DNA of 55,177 nt, taken from positions 1-55,177 of the forward strand of contig NZ_JAHLOS010000031.1 in the NCBI RefSeq assembly GCF_018917525.1, read 5' to 3'. The translations under genes were made by a program, and so were the position numbers. Position 1 is the stretch's first letter. Each line of letters opens with the position of its first letter. Below the pieces are notes generated by a model, which saw nothing but the letters and a program-made list of their open reading frames with translations, did not search any database and had not been told where the DNA came from. Shown piece by piece: positions 34,687-46,056 of the stretch. The stretch comes from Enterococcus raffinosus (GTDB lineage: Bacteria > Bacillota > Bacilli > Lactobacillales > Enterococcaceae).

Positions 34687-35515
34687 CTCTTAGAGAAAAT
34701 GATTAATTGCTTTTTTAGTTTAGCATATTCGAAAATAGTTTTCGCTTTTTGAGCATGAAGAGATAGGGGAGGGAAAAGTTTAATGAGTAAAACTATCCAT
34801 GGGTGAGCGAGTTACTATGGATAGTTTTGAGTACTTAGCCTTAAAAAGCTTTTCCTTGTATAGAAAGTTAATTTTAAAGAAAAGTAAACATGAAAGCTCA
34901 AAATAAAGTTTATTTATGTGAGATACGCCAAAAAAATAAAAATTGTTCTGATTTATGACTTTTGATCAAATAACCATTGATTTAATAATGAAAAGCATAA
35001 GCGGGGAATTGCTTTGTCATAACATTTTTTATCTATAAAAATTTAGGAGGCCTCTTCACAGCCATTTTTATCGGATAGGAGAAAACGACTGATTTGTAGA
35101 GAAAAGCTTATTTAACTCAATGTTTGTTTGTAAAATCCATTGGAATATTAAGTGATTATAATAAAAAATAAATACATTGTTTTTATTAAATAAGCCTCAA
35201 ACAAGAACGATCATCGACGATTATGACGTTTCTCCCTTCTTAAAATATTCAATAATAACTTGTAAGAAAGATTATTTTTTAAGAAGGAGCGCCGCAAATT
35301 AATAAAAGCGTGCGGTTGGTTTGTTAGATAGTCATTAGCAATAGTACATAAGCGCTCAATTTGCTCTGTCTTATCTCGGCATTAATCTCATTAAGGAAGC
35401 GATTGAGCGTTCTCTAGTCAAACTAGTATAAATCGTAAAAAGATTGTTGGGTAGGAAAGATTAAAAAATTCCCTACTTCAATGAACACCACTATAGAAAA
35501 AAGAAGGTAGATTAC
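34687..35515. other. Long intergenic region with a 12-bp hairpin
   Basis: About 830 AT-rich bases. AAAACTATCCAT (34789-34800) and ATGGATAGTTTT (34817-34828) form a perfect 12-bp stem with a 16-base loop and no T-run on either strand. A weaker pair GCGCTCAAT/ATTGAGCG lies near 35355-35420. Cyclic-di-AMP (ydaO) riboswitch motifs, often found before wall hydrolases, were looked for and not seen. No gene was supported. Confidence 0.45.
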
Positions 35516-37627
35516 ATGAAAAAGAGCATCTGGAAAATTTGCGCAGCCTGTTTGAGCATCTTACTTTTAACTAACACGTTTAGTCAAACATTGCAGGCGG
35601 CGGAGGAATTAACATCTGATACAACCATCCATTCGACTGAAGACTCAGCAATAAATAAAAAAACATCCGCAGAGAATTCTGTTACGAGTTCTGAACAGCT
35701 TCAGGAGTCTGCGACTGTTCCAAGCGAGTCAGCTGCTGAATCGTCAAGTATTTCTAGTTCGTCATCAACGGCTTCGGAGAATACAACCACATCTTCTGAG
35801 CAATCAGCAAGTTCTACAACGGAGTCTAGCAGTGGACAAGATTCGTCAGAAACCAGCACTGTTCCTTCTAGTACAAAACCGACAGCTTCTTCAACAACCT
35901 CGAAGCCGTCTACCAGTACCACACCTAGTAAGGAACAAAGTGCGCCGTCAACCTCTAAAGAGACATCTGTCGGGAGTACGCAAGCAAGTCAAGAAAACAA
36001 TGGAAATCACATAATAGCTGGAAAACAAACGAATTCTGTGTTGGCTACACAATCTGCGTCAACGGTAGGAACCGGAAACACCGCTGCAACAGCTACACAA
36101 ACTGCGGCTGCTCTTTCCCAATTAGATGAGGTTAGTTTGGATGAATCTCTACGTGTAAGCGATGTTTCAGAGTCTGATTTAAAGGGCTTTGAATTGCCAC
36201 TTTTAACAGCCTTTGAAGACAAAAGCAAAGCGGTTCTAGTTTATGAAGGGATAAGACAGGTTGGCAGATACCAAGTAACAACTGCAGAAGCAGATAAGAC
36301 AGGTCAGACCTTTAAGAATACAGAAGAGCTGCTCAATCTAATCACAAAAAATCTCTTTGGTGAATCGGCAGCGACAGCTCAAAAAGCAAGTATTGCCAAT
36401 GAAAAAAAACAGCCGGGAGATTTGCTTTATAAGGATGATCAATTGTTTGGCTTGTATTTGGGTGGCGACCATTACTTAGTTGCAGGCGATCCGAGTGACA
36501 AAGAAAAAACAGAAAATCCAGAACAGGCCGATCATAAAATCGGGAAGATTGCTCTTTTTTCTGACCAGAAAGACCTAGAGCAAAGCCTACAGGTACAGCG
36601 TTTAAACAACAGCGCCTTGACCACCTATGGCAAGGAAGTAGAAAAAGCTTATCCAGCATCCATGGACTTTACAGAAAACGAGCAAACCCAAGCCTTTATT
36701 GAAACAATCGCAAAATCAGCTCAAAAGCTGGGACTCGACTATGATGTATTCGCCTCAGTGATGATCGCTCAGGCAATCTTAGAAAGCGGATCAGGTACGA
36801 GTAGCTTAGCGGCAGCCCCTAACTATAATTTATTTGGTGTAAAAGGGAGCTACGAAGGCGCTTCGGTGAATTTTTCGACTCAGGAAGATCGGGGAAGCGG
36901 CGAAATGTATACCATTCAGGCGGCTTTCAGACGTTACCCTAGCTATGCGGAATCACTGGGGGATTATGTGACTCTTATTCGAGGCGGTATTCAAGGAAAC
37001 GAAGAATATTATCAAGATGTTTGGCGCTCACAAGCGAAAAACTATCTACGATCTGCAAGTGCTCTAACAGGAAAATACGCGACCGATACAAGCTACAATC
37101 GCAAAATCAGTTCATTGATTGCCGTTTATCACCTTACGCAATACGACCTGCCGATTCCAGAAAATAAAGTAACTGGAACACAAACAAGTGCAGTCATGCA
37201 AGGAAAAGAAACCATCCCGGCGGCTTATCGTGAAAAAATGACTTTCCCAGATTACGACGGAAAAAATTATAATCTTTCGGGTTCTTATCCCGTCGGACAA
37301 TGTACCTGGTATGCGTACAATCGTGTCGCTCAATTGGGCAAACGAGTGGATGATTATATGGGAAATGGCGGGGAGTGGGGCACCTCGGCCAAACGCTTAG
37401 GGTATCAAACGAGTCAAACACCAAAAGCAGGATGGTTAATCTCCTTTAGTCCTGGAACAGCTGGCTCTGATCCTCGCTATGGGCATGTTGCCTTTGTGGA
37501 GGCTGTTACTGATGAAGGAATCCTGATTTCTGAAGGAAATGTAGTAGGAGGAACGATCATCTCTTATCGCATCATTCCAAATAGCTTGGCTCGTTCACAG
37601 CTGGTGACCTATATTGAAGCAAAATAA
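35516..37627 (+). CDS. Secreted peptidoglycan hydrolase: GH73 glucosaminidase plus CHAP domain
   Basis: 703 residues. A signal peptide (KKSIWKICAACLSILLLTN, cleavage after LQA) is followed by a Ser/Thr-rich low-complexity stretch to about residue 200. After a domain of unknown type, residues about 385-545 are a GH73 glucosaminidase (FASVMIAQAILESGSGTSSLA, NLFGVKGSY, YPSYAESLGDYV). Residues about 590-703 are a CHAP domain with Cys in VGQCTWYAYN and His in YGHVAFVEAV. So it likely cuts both the glycan and the peptide part of the wall, in cell separation or remodelling. It is similar in layout to enterococcal SagA- and AtlA-type enzymes, though not the same as either. Monocistronic. Confidence 0.88.
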   Translation: MKKSIWKICAACLSILLLTNTFSQTLQAAEELTSDTTIHSTEDSAINKKTSAENSVTSSEQLQESATVPSESAAESSSISSSSSTASENTTTSSEQSASSTTESSSGQDSSETSTVPSSTKPTASSTTSKPSTSTTPSKEQSAPSTSKETSVGSTQASQENNGNHIIAGKQTNSVLATQSASTVGTGNTAATATQTAAALSQLDEVSLDESLRVSDVSESDLKGFELPLLTAFEDKSKAVLVYEGIRQVGRYQVTTAEADKTGQTFKNTEELLNLITKNLFGESAATAQKASIANEKKQPGDLLYKDDQLFGLYLGGDHYLVAGDPSDKEKTENPEQADHKIGKIALFSDQKDLEQSLQVQRLNNSALTTYGKEVEKAYPASMDFTENEQTQAFIETIAKSAQKLGLDYDVFASVMIAQAILESGSGTSSLAAAPNYNLFGVKGSYEGASVNFSTQEDRGSGEMYTIQAAFRRYPSYAESLGDYVTLIRGGIQGNEEYYQDVWRSQAKNYLRSASALTGKYATDTSYNRKISSLIAVYHLTQYDLPIPENKVTGTQTSAVMQGKETIPAAYREKMTFPDYDGKNYNLSGSYPVGQCTWYAYNRVAQLGKRVDDYMGNGGEWGTSAKRLGYQTSQTPKAGWLISFSPGTAGSDPRYGHVAFVEAVTDEGILISEGNVVGGTIISYRIIPNSLARSQLVTYIEAK

Positions 37628-37732
37628 CTTGAATCAGCAGAAGTTGCAAAGGAACAGGATAAGCTTCACAGTTATTTAGCACTGCAGAAAATTGGAGAGG
37701 TCTTAGACTAAATCAAAACAGGAGGAGAAAAG

Positions 37733-38116
37733 ATGCGCAAGCAAACACTTCAAATCAACGATGTAAACGACTACCTGTACTATTTTATTGAAAAAGTAAA
37801 TGAACAGTCATTTGAGACAAAGTTTCCTAAGGTTAAGGCGCGTATTCTTCAGAATTGTGCAGAACTAAAAAAACAAATCGATTTGATTGACGGAAGAAAC
37901 TTTTTCCGACAGCTGGCCCAAATCAACGGTCTGGAATCGGAAATATGGATCTTAATCGAGATGTGCAGCATAGCAGATTCAGATGGAGCATCTATTTTTT
38001 CAGAAGAAGAAATACTAACGATTGCTCGAAATGATTTCAAAACCTATTTCAAGGAAAAATGCGGAATGAGCATAGTAAGTACACCGCCGCATTCCTTACA
38101 CTTTTTAACAGAATGA
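37733..38116 (+). CDS. Hypothetical protein, 127 residues
   Basis: Not recognised. ATG 37733 follows AGGAGGAG, a strong ribosome site. The protein is soluble and mixed alpha-helical (DYLYYFIEKVNEQSFETKFPKVKARILQN), without a signal peptide or membrane span. It follows the wall hydrolase by about 105 bases and could be read through from it, but shows no functional link. Confidence 0.65.
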   Translation: MRKQTLQINDVNDYLYYFIEKVNEQSFETKFPKVKARILQNCAELKKQIDLIDGRNFFRQLAQINGLESEIWILIEMCSIADSDGASIFSEEEILTIARNDFKTYFKEKCGMSIVSTPPHSLHFLTE

Positions 38117-38173
38117 TAGACAGCAAGAAGTGAAGCATCTTTTTTCTCATTAAGCAGTATTTTATTAGCTCTC

Positions 38174-38239
38174 AAAAAATAGACAGCCAACGAGTGTTTA
38201 AGTTTCTATTAAAGCTTGAGGTGTGTGGTCTATTTTTTT
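38174..38239 (+). terminator. Probable terminator after the 127-residue protein
   Basis: AAAAAATAGAC (38174-38184) can pair with GTCTATTTTTT (38228-38238), with T-rich exit. The loop is long (about 43 bases), so confidence is moderate. Confidence 0.5.
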
Positions 38240-38320
38240 GCACAATGAAGCAGATAGATTGAGTCGGGTGAAAAAAGGTGCTATATTCTAAAATTTATCA
38301 GGGTAAAAGGGGGAATATTA

Positions 38321-39862
38321 GTGCTAGATTCTTTTATAAAAGGACAAGATCAACTAGTACAGCAGCTTTTTTTATACTATTATCGATCGTATCAAAATTC
38401 ATTTAGCTATAAAGAATTGATCGATGAATTAAATATTACATACCCAATGTTAAAACATGCGTTAGATCAGGTAGAGGCCATTCAGGCTGGCTATCCTGAG
38501 TTTTCTATAGATCGAGGAAGTCGCACAGTAACGATTACATTCTCAGAAAAATTTTTGTTAAACAAGATTCGTGTGAATTTGACCAAAGAGACGGTTCCAT
38601 TTATTATCTGGGATGCGATTTTCTATCAAAAGTTTGTCTCATTAGATGCCTTTAGTCAGAAAAATTATTTAAGCCGTCGAACCGTTCAACGTCAAATAGC
38701 CGCATTTGGTTCTATTCTAGATCGTTATAAGATCGGATTGAATCTGAAGAAAAACGATCATTTGGAAGGGGAAGAATACCGGATTCGTTATTTTTTCCAC
38801 AGCTTCTATTGGCACGTGTTTGATGAAATTGAAAGCAATCGACCGCCAATCTCGCAAAAAAGTGCTGCGGAAGTCTATCAAAAAATTACCGCCTATTTTC
38901 CGTTTATCCGACATGCGGCAAAGGAGCGCTTCATTAACCTTTTAGCAGTATCAGTCACGCGGATAAAGCAGGGGCACGTGATATCGGAATTGCCGGATTC
39001 GGTCAGGCGATTCTATAATCCATTTATGGCCAAGGGTGCGTTTGAAGAGAAGCTTTTATTACCGTTTTTTGAGGCCAATTTTCTTTTCGCAAAGGATCTA
39101 ACTAAAGAAGAGCTGCTGTATATTTACTACATGTTTACGATTGGTCAAAGCTATCCAATCGATTCAATGCAGACCATTCAATTGCAGTCGCCGATGTTTT
39201 TAAGTGATTATCGTCGCCTAATTGATGATTGGATTTCGCTAGTAGAAAAACAACTAAAATTTGAATTTGGGCAGAATGAAAAGAAGTATTTACTTGTTAA
39301 TTCAACCTATGTGTTCTCGTTTCTACTTTCCTTTGGACTCAGTAATCAAATTGATTCCTTTGGTGATTACTTATCTGTTTCGGAAATGGAGGAACAGTAC
39401 CAATATTTATTCGCCGTTTTAGATGAAATTGCACCTAAAGTAAAAACAGACAATCCAGAATGGACCGAGGCGTTGAGATCAAACTCGTTTAAATACTACA
39501 CTTCTCAATTGTTGTATTACATTCTAATGGATTATGATATACCAATTCGTGTGGCGATCGAATCAAAAGGACGAGGAATCGAAGAAGCCCTGCAGAAGCA
39601 AAAACTTGTGCGTTTGAGTCCAAGACCGATAATTACTGTACGAATCAACGAGGAGCCGGACGTGATTATTTCTGATTACGCGATTGATTTGTCGAAATAC
39701 TTTTCTTCGAATGTTCCACATCTATTTCAATGGAGTGAAAGACAATATTTATCCGATTGGATACGAGTGGTAAATTTCATCAATGATGTTCGCGATCAAA
39801 AATATGCCCAATTGCTGCCGAAAAATGTTGAAACAGAACAATCCAACAAATCTGAACAGTGA
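38321..39862 (+). CDS. Mga-like (PRD-type) transcriptional regulator
   Basis: 513 residues. An N-terminal helix-turn-helix (SYKELIDELNITYPMLKHALDQV) and a second one (FSQKNYLSRRTVQRQIAAFGSIL) are followed by a long helical region like the Mga/AtxA phosphotransferase-regulation domains. Such regulators in streptococci and enterococci control surface proteins and respond to sugar through the PTS. The GTG start at 38321 follows AAAGGGGG. It lies close to a wall hydrolase and an adhesin, which it may control, by inference. Confidence 0.82.
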   Translation: MLDSFIKGQDQLVQQLFLYYYRSYQNSFSYKELIDELNITYPMLKHALDQVEAIQAGYPEFSIDRGSRTVTITFSEKFLLNKIRVNLTKETVPFIIWDAIFYQKFVSLDAFSQKNYLSRRTVQRQIAAFGSILDRYKIGLNLKKNDHLEGEEYRIRYFFHSFYWHVFDEIESNRPPISQKSAAEVYQKITAYFPFIRHAAKERFINLLAVSVTRIKQGHVISELPDSVRRFYNPFMAKGAFEEKLLLPFFEANFLFAKDLTKEELLYIYYMFTIGQSYPIDSMQTIQLQSPMFLSDYRRLIDDWISLVEKQLKFEFGQNEKKYLLVNSTYVFSFLLSFGLSNQIDSFGDYLSVSEMEEQYQYLFAVLDEIAPKVKTDNPEWTEALRSNSFKYYTSQLLYYILMDYDIPIRVAIESKGRGIEEALQKQKLVRLSPRPIITVRINEEPDVIISDYAIDLSKYFSSNVPHLFQWSERQYLSDWIRVVNFINDVRDQKYAQLLPKNVETEQSNKSEQ

Positions 39863-40073
39863 GAAATAAAAGCATAGAAACCGTACAAGAGAAATTTCAG
39901 CAAATCATTTTATGAGACTAGGAAACTTTTGATCTGTGTATCACACACCCTAGGTAGAAAGTAGTTTTACTTGGGGTTTTTGAATTGTTGCTAAGAGTGA
40001 GAGAAGCATTTAGCAAACGGGTTAAACGATTCACTTCTCTATTAATGAAGCTTAGAAATTGAAAATATTCTTT

Positions 40074-40107
40074 GGTCCAATTAGTAAAGCTGATTGGATC
40101 TTTTTTT
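40074..40107 (+). terminator. Rho-independent terminator after the Mga-like gene
   Basis: GGTCCAATTAG (40074-40084) pairs with CTGATTGGATC (40090-40100) with two GU pairs, then seven T. It is about 210 bases beyond the Mga-like stop; the bases between show nothing else. Confidence 0.8.
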
Positions 40108-40209
40108 GTATTCGATTGATGAGAAAATGGATTGAGGGAAAAGGTTATAGCGGAAAAGCCATTCGGTTAATCAGGATTATTAGGATATAAAGGAAAGGGT
40201 GAGAACAAG

Positions 40210-40677
40210 GTGGAAATTCAAATCGAAAAAATGAAAGCGTTCCGATTACTTGGGAAAGTCGAAAAACAATTTGTCGAAAATGTTCGGGCAGATGAATTTT
40301 GGCAGCGCTGCGGCCGGGATGGGACTTTAGAGGAACTAATAGATTATTCTACATCCTAGAATAAGGAACTTATAGGATTGGCGGATGGCTCTTCGTATGA
40401 TGGAGCGAGCTATCAGTATTATATCGCGACTCCTTTTGATGGCAAGGAAATTCCAGAAGGCTATGTAATGAAGACGATTCCGAAAAGTACATGGTTAAAA
40501 GTTCAAAGTCCCGATTCGGATGGATTAATTGATCAGGAGATATGGTCAAAAATATATTCAGAGTTTTTCCCAACAACGACCTACGAGCCGGCTGAATATC
40601 AATTAGAGGTCTATCCAAATGGGGATATGAAAAAAGAATCCGAGGTTTGGATTGCTGTTCAAAAACGCGGAAAATAA
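40210..40677 (+). pseudogene. GyrI-like effector-binding protein, interrupted by an in-frame TAG
   Basis: GTG 40210 opens a frame (EIQIEKMKAFRLLGKVEKQF...) that stops at TAG 40357-40359 after 49 codons. The same frame continues to 40677 with GLADGSSYDGASYQYYIATPFD and EYQLEVYPNGDMKKESEVWIAVQKRGK. Together these are the two halves of a stand-alone GyrI/AraC-effector-binding domain of about 155 residues, which binds small hydrophobic molecules. A single base change would restore it, so it is probably a recent pseudogene. The TTG at 40378 has no ribosome site. Confidence 0.72.
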
Positions 40678-40699
40678 TCGTTAAAAAAGCCTCTCTGGA

Positions 40700-41497
40700 T
40701 TATTTCTGTCCAAAGAGACTAACATATCGACGGATCACGTAATCGAAAAAGAAGGTTAAGGGGTAGGTTCCAATTTGCACATAATTTTGGCTGGTGACCT
40801 GAATGGTCTGGGTAAATAAATTTGTAAGTGTATTTTTTGTGTTTTGCGTAATAAAGATCGACTGAGCGGGACTGTTATTAATCAAGCGCGTCAGTTCAGG
40901 GTCCTTCGTCAGCAATGTTCCATAAGAAGAAATAAGAAGGATCAAGGCATCCTGATTCAATCCTTGAAGTAGTTCCTTTTGTAAGGGCTCTGTTTCACCA
41001 AGATAGAGAATTTTTCCGCTGGAAAGAAAGGACATCTGGACTTCCTTAGCGATCTCCAAAGTGGCACCATAGCCCATCAAAACAACTTCTGAAGCCTCGT
41101 GAATTTTTTTGAGCAGCTGATCAATTTCAGGAATATCAATGGTTTTCAGCACATCTTGAATTGAGGTAATGATTTCCTCACTGTAGTTTTCCAGATAGGC
41201 TTGCGGGTTGCTTTGGATCAGCTGGTATTGCTGCTCATTCATTCGTAAGCCATTATAAGGAGGCATTCCAACCAAATGAGCCAAGGTTTTCCTCAGTTCA
41301 TTAAAGGAGGAAAAATCAAAATGACGGCTGAAACGGGTCAGCGTAGCTGGAGAGACATAGCATTTATCGGCAATTTCAGAAATCGTCAAGGTTTGTACCT
41401 CTTCTGAATGAGTCAATAGGTAAATAATGATCTTAGAATAGCTGGTTTCTTTTCCATTGATATTTAAGTAGGTTAAAAAGTCTAAGAGGTTAGACAA
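40700..41497 (-). CDS. RpiR/MurR family regulator (HTH + SIS)
   Basis: Helix-turn-helix (LTISEIADKCYVSPATLTRFSRHFDF) followed by a SIS sugar-phosphate-binding domain (EASEVVLMGYGATLEIAKEVQMSF). The open frame extends up to 41617, but a perfect inverted repeat at 41530-41551 lies inside that extension. The extension also does not resemble the family, so the start is probably TTG near 41497, with GGAG upstream; this is uncertain. It is divergent from the 6-phospho-beta-glucosidase gene and probably controls it. Confidence 0.82.
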   Translation of the reverse strand: MSNLLDFLTYLNINGKETSYSKIIIYLLTHSEEVQTLTISEIADKCYVSPATLTRFSRHFDFSSFNELRKTLAHLVGMPPYNGLRMNEQQYQLIQSNPQAYLENYSEEIITSIQDVLKTIDIPEIDQLLKKIHEASEVVLMGYGATLEIAKEVQMSFLSSGKILYLGETEPLQKELLQGLNQDALILLISSYGTLLTKDPELTRLINNSPAQSIFITQNTKNTLTNLFTQTIQVTSQNYVQIGTYPLTFFFDYVIRRYVSLFGQK

Positions 41498-41529
41498 AGT
41501 TAGGCACGCTCCAATCAAATCAAATCGTT

Positions 41530-41551
41530 CATTTTCATGTTTATGAAAATG
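41530..41551. promoter_or_regulatory. Likely RpiR operator before the GH1 gene
   Basis: CATTTTCAT (41530-41538) and ATGAAAATG (41543-41551) are perfectly complementary with a 4-base spacer. A further CATGAAAAT half-site starts near 41562. It sits between the divergent RpiR and GH1 genes. Confidence 0.55.
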
Positions 41552-41612
41552 GGTCCTATCACATGAAAATCTACTTTGGCTTTCTTGTGATAAGATAAAA
41601 GAAATCAAGTAA

Positions 41613-43106
<1,494 letters not shown>

Positions 43107-43151
43107 TCGCCATCATAAGAGAGAAAAAAATGGAATAAAGCTGCTTAATAG

Positions 43152-43199
43152 ATAGCACGCATAGATGATGTTGATCATTTTCTATGCGTGCTATTTTTT
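43152..43199 (+). terminator. Strong terminator after the GH1 gene
   Basis: ATAGCACGCATAG (43152-43164) and CTATGCGTGCTAT (43182-43194) pair perfectly, followed by six T. Confidence 0.92.
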
Positions 43200-43381
43200 G
43201 ACGTAAAAATTAAATTTCCCAGAAATCTCCACAAAAACAGTATCAGTTATATCTACTCCTTCCTTTTCAAGAACTCTCGAATTAGTTCACGTTTTTTTAT
43301 TCTCTCGATAAAAAGACCGTATTAATTTTGTGAATGAAGGGCTCTATACTTTGGGTGTATTAAAAATAGGAGGAACGTGTT

Positions 43382-44182
43382 ATGACAGATTGGTTAGACA
43401 TTGCAGGTAAAACAGTGATTGTGACAGGGGGATCATCAGGTATTGGAGCAAGTATCGTCACGGAATTGCTGGAGATTGGCGTGAAGGTAGCAAACTTTGA
43501 TCTCAAGGAAGGAGAACAAACCCATGAAAATCTTCGCTTTTTTGCGACAGACATTTCATCCAAAGAACAGGTCGAAGCAAATGTCGCAAAAGTAGTAAAA
43601 GAGTTTGGAACTATTGACGGGTTGGTCAATAATGCAGGAATCAATGTTCCGCGGTTACTAGTAGATGGTAAACAGCCTCATGGCGAATTTGAATTATCTG
43701 TGGATGTTTTTGACAAAATTTGTGGGATCAATCAAAAAGGGCTCTTTTTAATGAGTCAGGCAGTTGCTAGAATCATGGTAGAAAAGCAAAAAGGTGTGAT
43801 TATCAACATGTCTTCAGAAAGTGGATTGGAAGGCTCGGAAGGTCAAAGTGCTTATGCAGCGACCAAGGCAGCAGTGAATAGCTACACTCGTTCTTGGGCG
43901 AAGGAGCTGGGCAAACAGGGAATACGTGTGGTCGGGATTGCTCCGGGAATCATGGAGGAAACGGGCTTACGGACCCTCTCGTATGAAACAGCCTTGGCTT
44001 ATACTCGGGGAATCACCGTTGATGAATTACGTCAAAATTATAGTAAAACCACCACCATTCCATTAGGAAGAAGCGGAAAGTTAAGTGAAGTGGCAGACCT
44101 AGTATGCTACTATCTATCTGACCGAGCAAGTTATATCACTGGTGTTACAACTAATGTCGCAGGTGGTAAAACAAGAGGCTAA
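43382..44182 (+). CDS. srlD: Sorbitol-6-phosphate 2-dehydrogenase (SDR)
   Basis: 266 residues of a classical SDR. The cofactor motif is VTGGSSGIGASIV, then NNAG, the catalytic Ser in NMSSESG, and YAATK (Tyr and Lys). ASYITGVTTNVAGGKTRG closes the fold. In this operon it oxidises sorbitol 6-phosphate from the PTS to fructose 6-phosphate with NAD+. AGGAGG precedes the ATG. It is the first gene of a srlD-regulator-gutM-EIIC-EIIBC-EIIA operon. Confidence 0.9.
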   Translation: MTDWLDIAGKTVIVTGGSSGIGASIVTELLEIGVKVANFDLKEGEQTHENLRFFATDISSKEQVEANVAKVVKEFGTIDGLVNNAGINVPRLLVDGKQPHGEFELSVDVFDKICGINQKGLFLMSQAVARIMVEKQKGVIINMSSESGLEGSEGQSAYAATKAAVNSYTRSWAKELGKQGIRVVGIAPGIMEETGLRTLSYETALAYTRGITVDELRQNYSKTTTIPLGRSGKLSEVADLVCYYLSDRASYITGVTTNVAGGKTRG

Positions 44183-44199
44183 GGTGAAAGCGGGGTAAT

Positions 44200-46056
44200 A
44201 TGATGGCGTTGGTGAACCGTTGGTATCAAGTATTGCAGCATTTTATTACTCAAGATCGACTGACTCTAGAGGAACTAGAACTGATTACCAATACAACTTC
44301 ACAAACAGTCAAAAAGACGATTCAATTACTAAATGAACAAATGGAACATGTAGGTAAAATCGTGGAAGTCTCCGGTGTTTATCAGCTAAAGGTAATTGAT
44401 TCAAAGCAATTTGAGGTAGTGATGAACGGCAGCTTAAAGCAACAGATGGATTTTAATTCCAGCAGTAAGCGCATGGCAGTATTAATTGATTGTTTTATGA
44501 AGCGGCAGGATTACGTAACGATTGACGATCTGTCAGAACGTTTGGGTGTTAGTCGGTCAACGGTAAATAAGGACCTGCGGAGTTTGAAGCAGCTGCTACA
44601 GAAATTTAACATTTCATTAATTGGAACCCCTAACAAAGGATTGCTTATGAAAGGGCAGGAAGCTGATCTGCGGATGTTGTATTTGTATCATGCCTATGAC
44701 TATTTGGAATATATCAGCTTAAGTGAGACGATTTTGCTATTAATTGAAGAAATATCAATCACTAAGAAACTGGATTTTCGAACCGCCGGGTTATGGCAAA
44801 AAGTCATTGGTTTAACCTTGGATCGGATTCAGGAGGGAAATACTCTACCGGCTGCGGTTCCGTATTACGTTAATTATTTCAGTGAAGATGCACAGGTGGA
44901 AGAGCTGCGGGTGACGATTGAAGAAGGCTACAGCGTGACCTTGAGCCAGTTTGAATTTGATTTTCTGTGCTTTCCTTTGAATATTTTCAACAACAACATA
45001 GTGGATGAAGAAGTAGCGGACAATTCAATTGTTCATCAGCTGTTTAAAAGCATGATGACGACCATTCACGAGTCGGTCATTATCGCTATTGATGAAGATC
45101 AGCTATTTAAAAATTTGCGAGCTCATTTTATGTTTTTACTTAATCGAATGATTTTTCGTGTACAGACATATGATATCTTTGGACGGGATTTTCGTACGAA
45201 GCATGCGTTTGCTTGTGAATTAGCAGAGATTGGTATTCGTGCGTTGGCAGATGTTTTGAATAAGCCGCAGTGCAGTGCTGAAATTCCTTATTTAGCTATT
45301 TATTTTGAATTAGCTCTTAAAGCGGATACCAGCGGGAAATTTAAAGAAATTGCGATTGTCTGCAATACCGGAAAGGGAACGGCCTTGATGCTGAAGCGGC
45401 AGCTAGGCAATGTACTGGGGCCAAACATTCGAATCGCTCATTATTCAGAGGAAGAATACCAAACGAAGGATTTGAATCGCTATTTCGCTATTTTTACGAC
45501 CATTCCGCTAAATAAAACCAGCGTCCCTACGACGTTGATCAAGCTGACGGATTTGTTTAATGATAATTGGCTTTTAGGTGAATGGAAGCGGATTATTGCA
45601 TCAAAAGCAGCTTCATTTGAGAATATTCATTTCAACTTCCAGACGTTGGACAGTCAAAAATCATATGAAGAGAACTTATTGCTGATGTTGAATCAGCTTG
45701 AAGCTGAGAAGTGGATTGATGAAGCTTTTAAAACCTATATCCTGCAGAAATCGCAGGAGGAATCGGCGGTGATTGAAAACGGGATTGCGTTTCCTCATGG
45801 TATTAATAATCAAAGTGATCAGATTATTGCCTTTATTGGTTCGTATCCTGAAAAAGCGTCAATCGAAGAAGTTGAGCTAGTCTTTTTAGTCGCTATCCCA
45901 GTCGATTTAACGATGGAGGCCGAGGATGAGCTGTTGAGTTTTTACGATACGATCTTTACTATTTCTTCCAGTCCGAACCTGCGTAAAAAGGTGAAGGAAG
46001 TTGTTTCTAAGGAAGAATATACACAGCTATTAACGAAAGGGGAAGTTTGGAAATGA
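44200..46056 (+). CDS. PRD-containing BglG-type activator of the sorbitol operon
   Basis: 618 residues. Two N-terminal helix-turn-helix domains (DRLTLEELELITNTTSQTVKKTI; DYVTIDDLSERLGVSRSTVNKDL) come first, then PRD domains with conserved His. An EIIB-like segment (CNTGKGTALMLKRQLG) follows, and then a C-terminal EIIA-like domain with the His in GIAFPHGIN. Such proteins activate transcription when the PTS leaves them correctly phosphorylated, here presumably with sorbitol present. It corresponds to the GutR/SrlR-type activators of lactic acid bacteria. It overlaps gutM. Confidence 0.88.
   Translation: MMALVNRWYQVLQHFITQDRLTLEELELITNTTSQTVKKTIQLLNEQMEHVGKIVEVSGVYQLKVIDSKQFEVVMNGSLKQQMDFNSSSKRMAVLIDCFMKRQDYVTIDDLSERLGVSRSTVNKDLRSLKQLLQKFNISLIGTPNKGLLMKGQEADLRMLYLYHAYDYLEYISLSETILLLIEEISITKKLDFRTAGLWQKVIGLTLDRIQEGNTLPAAVPYYVNYFSEDAQVEELRVTIEEGYSVTLSQFEFDFLCFPLNIFNNNIVDEEVADNSIVHQLFKSMMTTIHESVIIAIDEDQLFKNLRAHFMFLLNRMIFRVQTYDIFGRDFRTKHAFACELAEIGIRALADVLNKPQCSAEIPYLAIYFELALKADTSGKFKEIAIVCNTGKGTALMLKRQLGNVLGPNIRIAHYSEEEYQTKDLNRYFAIFTTIPLNKTSVPTTLIKLTDLFNDNWLLGEWKRIIASKAASFENIHFNFQTLDSQKSYEENLLLMLNQLEAEKWIDEAFKTYILQKSQEESAVIENGIAFPHGINNQSDQIIAFIGSYPEKASIEEVELVFLVAIPVDLTMEAEDELLSFYDTIFTISSSPNLRKKVKEVVSKEEYTQLLTKGEVWK

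Noticed and set aside
34687-35515. Cyclic-di-AMP (ydaO) riboswitch before the wall hydrolase
   Set aside because: Such switches are common at this place in Firmicutes, but none of the conserved motifs could be found.
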